Shown here piece by piece: positions 50,196 to 56,256 of a DNA stretch of 64,000 bases. Made by a program: the position numbers and the translations under genes. Numbering within the stretch: position 1 is the stretch's first letter; the number at the start of each line of letters is the position of its first letter. This DNA comes from an uncultured beta proteobacterium (lineage in GTDB: Bacteria; Pseudomonadota; Gammaproteobacteria; Burkholderiales; SG8-41). Under the pieces are notes generated by a model. The model searched no databases, was not told the DNA's origin, and was given only the letters and a program-made list of their open reading frames with translations. The stretch lies in assembly GCA_903905655.1 (NCBI GenBank), contig CAIVHG010000056.1, forward strand, positions 49,371 to 113,370, given 5' to 3'.

Positions 50196-50762
50196 ATGAA
50201 ACGCCTGATCATCGCAATGACCGGCGCCTCCGGCATCATCTACGGGGTGCGCGCGCTGGAAATCCTGCGCGAAGTCCCTGATGTGGAAACGCATCTCATC
50301 ATTTCGCCGTCCGCCGCGCGCACCCTGGCCGAAGAAACCGACTACGATGCAGAACGCGTGCGCGCGCTCGCCGATCAGGTGCACAGCCACAAGGATATCG
50401 GCGCCTCGATCTCGAGCGGCTCGTTCAAGACCGAGGGCATGCTGGTCGCGCCGTGTTCGGTAAAGACCCTGAGCGGGATCGCGCACTGCTACGACGACGA
50501 GTTGGTGGTGCGCGCCGCCGACGTGTGCCTGAAGGAGCGCCGCCGCGTGGTGCTGATGTTCCGCGAAACGCCGCTCCACGCCGGGCACATCGCGCTCATG
50601 GAGCAGGCCACGCGCAACGGCGCAATCGTGATGCCTCCAGTGCCGGGCTTCTACAGCCGCCCGAAGACGATCGACGATCTGGTCAATCAAAGCGTGGGCC
50701 GCGCGCTCGACCTGTTTGGCATCGACCCGCACATCGTCAGGCGCTGGAAAGAGCCCTCATAG
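50196..50762 (+). CDS. ubiX: UbiX-family flavin prenyltransferase
   Basis: A 188-residue UbiX/Pad1-type protein. The FMN site is IIAMTGASGIIYGVRALEIL (residues 5-24), then VHSHKDIGASISSGSFKTEG with the conserved Ser-Gly-Ser-Phe, MLVAPCSVKTLSGIAHCYDD, and the C-terminal VMPPVPGFYSRPKTIDDLVN. UbiX makes the prenylated FMN used by UbiD decarboxylases. It is probably the source of cofactor for the UbiD-like protein at 32592, although 16 kb away. It leads a plus-strand group with the dihydroxyphthalate-decarboxylase-like gene and a broken amidohydrolase, where it may support an aromatic decarboxylation. Confidence 0.93.
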   Translation: MKRLIIAMTGASGIIYGVRALEILREVPDVETHLIISPSAARTLAEETDYDAERVRALADQVHSHKDIGASISSGSFKTEGMLVAPCSVKTLSGIAHCYDDELVVRAADVCLKERRRVVLMFRETPLHAGHIALMEQATRNGAIVMPPVPGFYSRPKTIDDLVNQSVGRALDLFGIDPHIVRRWKEPS

Positions 50763-50842
50763 GACGCGCTCCTGCGCCGCGCGAGGCTGTCGGCTTCCGT
50801 TTTCATAACTAACATCCAGCCGGCGTGACGCCGGCTCTAGCC

Positions 50843-51763
50843 ATGACCTCAGATTTCGCCGCCCCCATCACGCTGCACGCGCTCTTCGGAAACTACCCAA
50901 ACACGCTGCCGCTCAAGCGCGGCGCAGTACGCTCGCCGCTCGTCAAATTCGATTTCGCCGACGTGAAGATAGCCTCCACCGCATTCAAGCGCGTGGTGCG
51001 CGATCTCGAATTCGATTTCTCCGAGCTCGCGCTCGTGACCTACCTGCAGGCGAAGGCTCACGGCATACCGCTCACGCTGCTGCCCGTCGTGATCGTCGGC
51101 GGCAAGGCACAGCATGCGAACCTGGTCTATAACGCCGAGCGCGGCGCACTTGCTCCCGGCGACGTCGTCGGCCGCCGCATCGGCATCCGCGCCTCCTCGG
51201 TGACCACGGTCATGTGGGTGCGCGGCATCCTCAGGAACGAATACGACGTCGACATCGACCGCATCCATTGGGTGAGCTTCGAAGAGCCGCATGTTGCACA
51301 ATTCCGCGATCCGCCCAACGTGCAGCGCGCGCCTGCCGGCAAGAAGCTGCTCGATATGCTGATCGCGGGTGAAGTCGATGCGGCGGTGCTCTCCGACTAC
51401 GACCTGGGCGACCCGCGGCTGCGTCCGCTGCTGCCGGATCCGGTGACAGCCGCACAGGCCTGGACCCGCAAGCACCACATCCAGCCCATCAATCACATGC
51501 TGGTCGCCAAGGATTCGCTCATCCGCGCGCACCCCGAGGCAGTGCGCGAGGTGTTCCGCCTCATCGTCGAAAGCAAGAAGGCCGCAGGACTGCAGTCAGC
51601 GCATGGTGCGGATCCTCTAGCTATCGGCGTGGACGCAATGCGCGGCAGCCTCGCGCTCGCCATCGAATACTGCGTGCAGCAGAAGCTGATCCCGCGTCGA
51701 TTCGAGGTCGACGAGCTGTTCGACGACCTGACGCGCATGCTGGGCCCCCTGCCAGACCAATGA
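50843..51763 (+). CDS. 4,5-dihydroxyphthalate decarboxylase-like, periplasmic-binding-protein fold
   Basis: A 306-residue cytoplasmic protein (no signal peptide) of the type 2 periplasmic-binding-protein fold, resembling Pht5-type 4,5-dihydroxyphthalate decarboxylases: PITLHALFGNYPNTLPLKRG, LEFDFSELALVTYLQAKAHG, NAERGALAPGDVVGRRIGIR, and NHMLVAKDSLIRAHPEAVRE. The family also contains ABC-type aromatic-acid-binding proteins, so the decarboxylase role is not certain. ATG 50843 is preferred, a GTG at 50825 is the alternative; neither has a strong ribosome site. Its stop overlaps the next ATG (ATGA). Next to UbiX, it fits an aromatic acid pathway. Confidence 0.78.
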   Translation: MTSDFAAPITLHALFGNYPNTLPLKRGAVRSPLVKFDFADVKIASTAFKRVVRDLEFDFSELALVTYLQAKAHGIPLTLLPVVIVGGKAQHANLVYNAERGALAPGDVVGRRIGIRASSVTTVMWVRGILRNEYDVDIDRIHWVSFEEPHVAQFRDPPNVQRAPAGKKLLDMLIAGEVDAAVLSDYDLGDPRLRPLLPDPVTAAQAWTRKHHIQPINHMLVAKDSLIRAHPEAVREVFRLIVESKKAAGLQSAHGADPLAIGVDAMRGSLALAIEYCVQQKLIPRRFEVDELFDDLTRMLGPLPDQ

Positions 51764-51912
51764 GCGCTGACGTATCCACAGCCGGCGCTGGCAGCACGCC
51801 GGCATACGCATGCGACAGCCACATCCACATCTACGACCGCCGCTATCCCTCGCACCTAGGTGCAAACGACATTCATTTTCCAGTCTCTGAGTACCGCAAG
51901 GTGCAGCAGCGC
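51760..51912 (+). pseudogene. N-terminal fragment of a pyrone-dicarboxylate-lactonase-like amidohydrolase
   Basis: From ATG 51760 about 50 codons read an amidohydrolase N-terminus: ACDSHIHIYDRRYPSHLG (HxH metal pair), then the helix HFPVSEYRKVQQR. At 51906-51912 the protein homology jumps to a Bug tail in another frame, so the rest of the hydrolase, about 240 residues, is gone. It overlaps the upstream stop by ATGA and so once was the third gene of this operon. The frame continues open to 52083, but beyond the join it reads Bug DNA out of frame and then antisense of the DapA-like gene. Confidence 0.8.
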
Positions 51913-51997
51913 ACCCGCGGAGTTTCAGGCGCTGATCGCCTCCGATGTCGCGAAATGGAGCAAGCTGATCAAAGACGCAGGGCTGCATTTCGACTGA
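51911..51997 (+). pseudogene. C-terminal remnant of a Bug-family protein
   Basis: In the frame one base off from the amidohydrolase fragment, codons 51911-51997 read APAEFQALIASDVAKWSKLI and end KDAGLHFD then TGA. This is the stereotyped tail of Bug proteins (compare TPEEF...KSDxxKWxKVIKDAGI). Only 28 residues remain and no start codon belongs to it. A deletion has joined the front of a hydrolase gene to the back of a Bug gene, so the two were once co-oriented neighbours or near neighbours. Confidence 0.78.
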
Positions 51998-52016
51998 TCG
52001 TGCCCTGCACCTGCGC

Positions 52017-52958
52017 TCAGGATTTCGACGCGCCGGAGGCAAGCGACGGTATTCCCGGCAGCTTCAGGCGCAGCACGTCCTGAATCATGGCAGCTAAATC
52101 GGCGCCGCCGATCGAAACCCGCGGCGGACGCAGCGTGCCGCCGGGCAATCCGAAGGCATTCAGCAACGGCTTCAGGCCGCGCATCGAGCTCGAGCTCTTG
52201 GCATAGCGCACGTTGATCGCCACAAACGCCATGAGCTTGCGAAACGAATCGCGCAGCAATTCCATATCGCGCGCCTGAAATGCGGAAATGACGTTGGCGA
52301 CCAGCTGCGGCGCGAAATTGCCCTCGCCGCCCATGAACCCGTTGCCCCCCAGGCACAGCGTAGTAAGCGCCAGCGCGGGCCCCGCGCAATGTATCTCCAG
52401 CCGGTCGCCGAAGCGCTCGATGATTTCTGATAGCTGCGGGATATCGGCGCCGCCGTAATGCAAGCCCGTGACATTGGGATAGCGCTTGGCCAGGCGTTCG
52501 ATGAGATCCAGGGGCAGAAAATAACCGGCTGCACGATGGCTGGAGAGCGTCACCGGCAGCGCGGTCGACTCGATGACCGTCGAGTAATAGCGGTCCAGCT
52601 CCACGTCGGTCGGCCTGGCGCCGTGCCCGATGTCAAGCGAGCAAATCTGCGCGGCGTCCACCTTGGCGCGCTCAGCGCTCTGCAGGAAATCCACCATCTC
52701 GCTGGGGAGCCGCGGCTCGCAGCCCATGGTGCGCACGGACACCTTGCCCTTCAGCTCTTCGACCGCAATGGCGAGCACGCGGTCGCGCTCCTCAGGCGTG
52801 TATGTGAACGCTTCGCTGCTCGCGCTGCCGCCCACATAGACGGAAACGCCGGCGTCGCGCAACCGCCGCAGATGCTGACGGAACGCGGGCTCGTCGAGCT
52901 TGCCATGCGCGTCGAACGGGGTGATGCTGATTACGATCACGCTGAGCTTTTTGTTCAT
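52017..52958 (-). CDS. DapA/DHDPS-family protein without Schiff-base lysine
   Basis: A 313-residue TIM-barrel protein of the DHDPS/NAL superfamily. Segments: VIVISITPFDAHGKLDEPAF, then GGSASSEAFTYTPEERDRVL where the GTTGE loop should be, LPVTLSSHRAAGYFLPLDLI where the YNxP Tyr is replaced by Ser139-Ser140, and VTGLHYGGADIPQ, where the lysine of the GIKxx motif is His167. The C-terminal KSSSSMRGLKPLLNAFGLPG is typical. With both the tyrosine and the lysine replaced, aldol chemistry by the classical route is unlikely. It ends near the scar at 51997; the start ATG 52958 is 51 bases downstream of the ACMSD-like gene stop, so both are probably in one unit. Confidence 0.87.
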   Translation of the reverse strand: MNKKLSVIVISITPFDAHGKLDEPAFRQHLRRLRDAGVSVYVGGSASSEAFTYTPEERDRVLAIAVEELKGKVSVRTMGCEPRLPSEMVDFLQSAERAKVDAAQICSLDIGHGARPTDVELDRYYSTVIESTALPVTLSSHRAAGYFLPLDLIERLAKRYPNVTGLHYGGADIPQLSEIIERFGDRLEIHCAGPALALTTLCLGGNGFMGGEGNFAPQLVANVISAFQARDMELLRDSFRKLMAFVAINVRYAKSSSSMRGLKPLLNAFGLPGGTLRPPRVSIGGADLAAMIQDVLRLKLPGIPSLASGASKS

Positions 52959-53009
52959 GTGTTTGCTTTCTTCGTCAAGTCTAAAGACTTGGGAGTTGTG
53001 CGGAGGATC

Positions 53010-53996
53010 TCAGAAATCCAGCGTCGGCATCAGCGCGAGCGCGTTGCCGTGCTCGATGGCGCGCAGCTCGGCAGGACTGAATCCCGAAGCTTTGAGGCCA
53101 TCGGACATTTCAGCCCCCGGCCGGAACGGAAAATCCGTGCCGTAGAGCAGGCGCGACACCGGCGCGATCGCGAGCAGCGCGGCGAGCGCGCCCGCATGGT
53201 TGGCCTGCGCCAGGTCGTAGTTGAATCTCTGCAGCTCGTGCAGATATCCGTGCGGCAGCACTTCCTTGCGCTCCTTCATGCTTGCCTCCTGCCGCGCGAA
53301 GCGCGTTAGCAGCATCGGCATGGTGCCGCCGGCATGAGAAAATATCCAGCGTATGTCTGGAAAACGCGCGGCGGTGCCGCTGAAGAGCAGGCTCGCAATC
53401 GTGCGCGTGGTGTCGGTCGCGTACTCCGCCAGCGCATCGCTCACGCCGGGCACCATGTTCTTGCAGCAGGCCGGCGCCAGCGGATGCGTGTAGACCACGG
53501 CGCCGCGCCGGTTCAGTTCCTCTAGCACCGGCCAGTAGCTGCGGTCTCCGAGCCACTTATTGTCATAGCTCGTCAGCAAGCCGATGCCGTCGGCCTTGAG
53601 CGTATCGAGCGCGAATTCGATTTCATGCAGGCTGCCGTCGGCGTCCGGCAGCGGCAGCACGCCGAACAGGCCGAAGCGGCCCGGATGATTCTGCGCCAGC
53701 CGCGCTCCGTATTCGTTGCTCTCGCGCGCCAGCCGCCGCGCCAGCGCAACCTCGCCGAACCAGACCTGTGGTTGTATCAGCGACATGACCGCGGTCGCGA
53801 TGCCGTTTGCATCCATGTCCGCGAGCGAGAGCTCAGGCGACCAATCCGGCATGTAATCACGCATGCCCTGCTCGCGCGTGGCGGCCACGTATGCGGGCGG
53901 CACCAGATGATGATGGATATCGATGCGCCGCGATTTGGTTTCGCCGGCCGCCTTCGATTTCAGGCGCGCGCGCGGCTTTACGCTGGGAAATACCAT
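53010..53996 (-). CDS. amidohydrolase 2, ACMSD/gamma-resorcylate decarboxylase type
   Basis: A 328-residue TIM-barrel metalloenzyme. The zinc ligands can be followed: RRIDIHHHLVPPAYVAATRE (residues 24-43), VVYTHPLAPACC, WIFSHAGGTMP and LLYGTDFPFRP. This is the layout of ACMSD and of 2,6-dihydroxybenzoate decarboxylases, which remove carboxyl groups without a cofactor. ATG 53996 with GGAG 8 bases upstream; the longer frame running to 55016 is antisense of the cupin gene. It is followed by the lysine-less DapA-like gene. The complete ligand set contrasts with that neighbour. Substrate unknown, an aromatic or unsaturated acid is likely. Confidence 0.87.
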   Translation of the reverse strand: MVFPSVKPRARLKSKAAGETKSRRIDIHHHLVPPAYVAATREQGMRDYMPDWSPELSLADMDANGIATAVMSLIQPQVWFGEVALARRLARESNEYGARLAQNHPGRFGLFGVLPLPDADGSLHEIEFALDTLKADGIGLLTSYDNKWLGDRSYWPVLEELNRRGAVVYTHPLAPACCKNMVPGVSDALAEYATDTTRTIASLLFSGTAARFPDIRWIFSHAGGTMPMLLTRFARQEASMKERKEVLPHGYLHELQRFNYDLAQANHAGALAALLAIAPVSRLLYGTDFPFRPGAEMSDGLKASGFSPAELRAIEHGNALALMPTLDF

Positions 53997-54290
53997 GAGA
54001 TTCGCTCCGGTCGGTTGCTGTATGCGAGTGGATGCGCCGCCGGCGTCGCTACGCTGCGCCGCCGGCAATTCGGCATTCTGCACCAAAGCAGGCGCGAAGT
54101 GCAGCGATACGAAATTCAACCCGCGCACCGCCCGCAGCCCATGACATGACGGCCGCATCAGCAGCGCCGCAGCAGATCGCGTATAGTTCCATCCACAGCG
54201 CGACCTGAGCAACCGCAGCAGGCATATGCCGGCACCAGGCACCCGCGCAGACTCTGGTGAGCAGTCATAACATTGGAAGAGGATTGAATA

Positions 54291-55205
54291 ATGTCGTTGA
54301 TCGCAGCTTACGAAGACGTGAAGGTGACCCGCAGGTTCCGTGAAGCCGCCGGCGGCGTTGGCGGACGCACCGATTTTATGGTCGGCGAGGTGGGCGTGCC
54401 CAATCTGCCCCAGGTGTTTCTCGCCGAGAGCCCGCCCGCGCGCACCATACCCCCGCACTATCACGACGTCGACGAATATCAGGTGCCGATGAGCGGAAGC
54501 GGATGGTTCGGCAAGCACCGGCTCATCATCCACGGCGTGCACTTCGCCCGCGCCTACACACCGTACGGCCCCATCGCCCCTGAGAAGGACGGTCTCTCCT
54601 TTCTGACGCTGCGCACGCAGGCGGCGGGTCCGATACGCATGGTTCCGGAGCACAGCGAAACGCTCAAGCGCATGCCCAACCGCAGACCTTATCAGGGCAC
54701 CGAGGCGCCGGTGTTCGGAGGGCCGGACGACGTGTCCATCCGCCTGCTGTCCACGCTCAAGGAAGGAGGCGGCGTGACCGCGCACGCGGTGAGCCTCAAG
54801 CCCAATGCCAAAGCGGCGGCGCCTGATCACTCGCTCAGCAAAGGGCAGTTCCTGGTCGTGGTCAGGGGCGGGCTCGTCCATCAAGGCACGCTGCACAACG
54901 CGCTCACCGTCGCGTTCGTGAAGCCCGACGAGCCGCGCTTCCAGCTCGCCGCAGGAACGGAAGGCGCAGATGTGCTGGTGCTCGACATGCCGCGCAATGC
55001 CGAGGGCGCGGCGCACAAGCCTGCGCAGAACCCGAAATTCCGTGTATGGCAGTGCGCGCTGTGCGCCTTCACCTACGACGAGGCGAAGGGCATGCCCGAA
55101 GAGGGCATTGCGCCCGGCACACGCTGGGAGGACGTGCCCGACACCTGGACCTGTCCCGACTGCGCCGCGGGCAAAGCCGACTTCGAGATGGAAGTCGTCG
55201 GGTAG
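54291..55205 (+). CDS. cupin-like protein fused to a C-terminal rubredoxin domain
   Basis: A 304-residue single chain. Residues about 30-240 form one or two cupin-like barrels, with [18 protein letters not shown] as the metal-binding type segment and a second, less clear half ([20 protein letters not shown]). Residues 252-302 are a full rubredoxin: Cys255/Cys258 in [24 protein letters not shown], and Cys288/Cys291 in CPDC. The rubredoxin would bring one electron to a redox centre in the cupin part, as in an oxygenase with its own electron donor. AGAGGAT precedes ATG 54291. It stands alone on the plus strand with its own terminator. I know of no named family with exactly this layout. Confidence 0.82.
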   Translation: MSLIAAYEDVKVTRRFREAAGGVGGRTDFMVGEVGVPNLPQVFLAESPPARTIPPHYHDVDEYQVPMSGSGWFGKHRLIIHGVHFARAYTPYGPIAPEKDGLSFLTLRTQAAGPIRMVPEHSETLKRMPNRRPYQGTEAPVFGGPDDVSIRLLSTLKEGGGVTAHAVSLKPNAKAAAPDHSLSKGQFLVVVRGGLVHQGTLHNALTVAFVKPDEPRFQLAAGTEGADVLVLDMPRNAEGAAHKPAQNPKFRVWQCALCAFTYDEAKGMPEEGIAPGTRWEDVPDTWTCPDCAAGKADFEMEVVG

Positions 55206-55230
55206 CGTAATGCGCAGCGCGCACCCAAAT

Positions 55231-55258
55231 AAAAAGCCCCGCCGCAGCGGGGCTTTTT
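55231..55258. terminator. bidirectional rho-independent terminator
   Basis: AAAAA-GCCCCGC (55231-55242), loop CGCA, GCGGGGC-TTTTT (55247-55258): a perfect 7-bp GC stem extended by five A-T pairs, giving a T tract in both directions. It lies between the stop of the plus-strand cupin-rubredoxin gene (55205) and the stop of the minus-strand OmpA gene (55280) and serves both. Confidence 0.9.
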
Positions 55259-55279
55259 ATTGAGCGGCTGAAAACCCGC

Positions 55280-55975
55280 TTAGGCTGCGGGCTTTGCTGC
55301 CGGCTTCGCCTCGGGCTTGGCTTCCGGCTTCGCAGCAGGCGCAGCGGGCTTGGGCTGCACCAGCCGGACACCGACCACTTCGACCGTCACGCGGCGGTTG
55401 GGCGCCAGGCACTCGACCAGCTGCTTGCGCGGCATCTTGTTTTCGCAGAACTTGGTCACCGGGATCGGCGTCGCGTCGGCCTTGCCTTCCCAGAAGATCA
55501 CCTTCTGATCGATGCCTTTGCCAACGACGTAGTCGCGGGCAACCACGGCACGCGCCTCGGACAGCTTCTTGTTGCCGCTCTTGCTGCCGATGCGGTCGGA
55601 GTGGCCGGTGACGATGACTGCTCCGACGGTATTGAGCGGCTTGACTTCCTTAGCCAGGAACTCGTCGAGCTCCTTCTTGTTGTCGTCGGTGAGCTCGGTC
55701 TTGCCGAACGCGATGCCCTGCAGTTCGATCTTGAGCTCGACGTTCTGCGGCTCGGGCTTCGGCGCTGGCTTCGCTTCAGGCTTTGCCTCGGGCTTCGCTT
55801 CAGGCTTGGCTTCAGGCTTCGCCGCTGGCTTGGGCGCGGGTGCCGCTTCCGGCTTGGCGGCGGGTTTGGGCGCGGGTGCTGGTGCTGCCGCCACTTTGGG
55901 TTGTTCCTGGACGGGTGTGCTGGTGCAACCTACCGCAAGGCAGGCAACGGCTAAGATCAATGGAATTGTTTTCAT
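55280..55975 (-). CDS. OmpA-family peptidoglycan-binding lipoprotein with AKPE repeats
   Basis: A 231-residue lipoprotein. Signal with lipobox LAVGC (Cys17), so probably in the outer membrane. Residues 28-76 are a low-complexity Ala/Lys/Pro/Glu run spanning the periplasm, residues about 80-205 an OmpA_C domain (LQGIAFGKTELTDDNKKELD, VTGHSDRIGSKSGNKKLSEA, APNRRVTVEV), and a second AKPE run ends the protein. The Asp and Arg that grip diaminopimelate are in the TGHSDRIG and NRRVTV blocks. It converges on the cupin-rubredoxin gene with a shared terminator. A GTTCTAGTCGCAGAACTAGA hairpin at 56015-56034 lies in its leader. Confidence 0.9.
   Translation of the reverse strand: MKTIPLILAVACLAVGCTSTPVQEQPKVAAAPAPAPKPAAKPEAAPAPKPAAKPEAKPEAKPEAKPEAKPAPKPEPQNVELKIELQGIAFGKTELTDDNKKELDEFLAKEVKPLNTVGAVIVTGHSDRIGSKSGNKKLSEARAVVARDYVVGKGIDQKVIFWEGKADATPIPVTKFCENKMPRKQLVECLAPNRRVTVEVVGVRLVQPKPAAPAAKPEAKPEAKPAAKPAA
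55748..55894 (-). repeat. AKPE-coding low-complexity repeats
   Basis: Codons for residues 28-76 of the OmpA lipoprotein repeat a 12-base unit encoding Ala-Lys-Pro-Glu (about five clear copies, with Ala-Pro variants before). The DNA repeats are nearly identical, so slippage could change the length between strains. A shorter set lies near 55283-55350. Confidence 0.75.
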
Positions 55976-56014
55976 TACCTCACCTTTTTGTATAAGTTTA
56001 TGGAAGCAAAAAAC

Positions 56015-56034
56015 GTTCTAGTCGCAGAACTAGA
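56015..56034. repeat. inverted repeat in OmpA leader
   Basis: TCTAGT (56017-56022) and ACTAGA (56029-56034) are perfect inverted copies around CGCAGA; the neighbouring GTTCT/AGAAC pair can form an alternative stem. It lies about 45-60 bases upstream of the OmpA start on the minus strand, where an mRNA hairpin or operator would act. Confidence 0.35.
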
Positions 56035-56256
56035 GTAGAGACGATCCACATCGCGGGACGATATTTTTGCGCTGGCATTCTCCACCCAATGCCAGCAGCG
56101 GAAATTATGATGACAATCGATACGCGCTGTCAATCCTGAAAAATAGGTATGCCGCAGGCGACGCGGAGCAAGCGCAAGCTCTGCGGTTTGAAAAATGATG
56201 TAGTATAAGTATGCCACCACCCGCGAGGCGCTGCGCCAGCGGCTATTTCCGGCCCT

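Noticed and set aside
51760..52083. A 107-residue hypothetical gene
   Set aside because: It is a chimaeric frame of two gene remnants, then antisense of the DapA-like gene.
53010..55016. A 668-residue minus-strand frame extending the ACMSD-like gene
   Set aside because: The extension is antisense of the cupin-rubredoxin gene; the real start with a ribosome site is at 53996.
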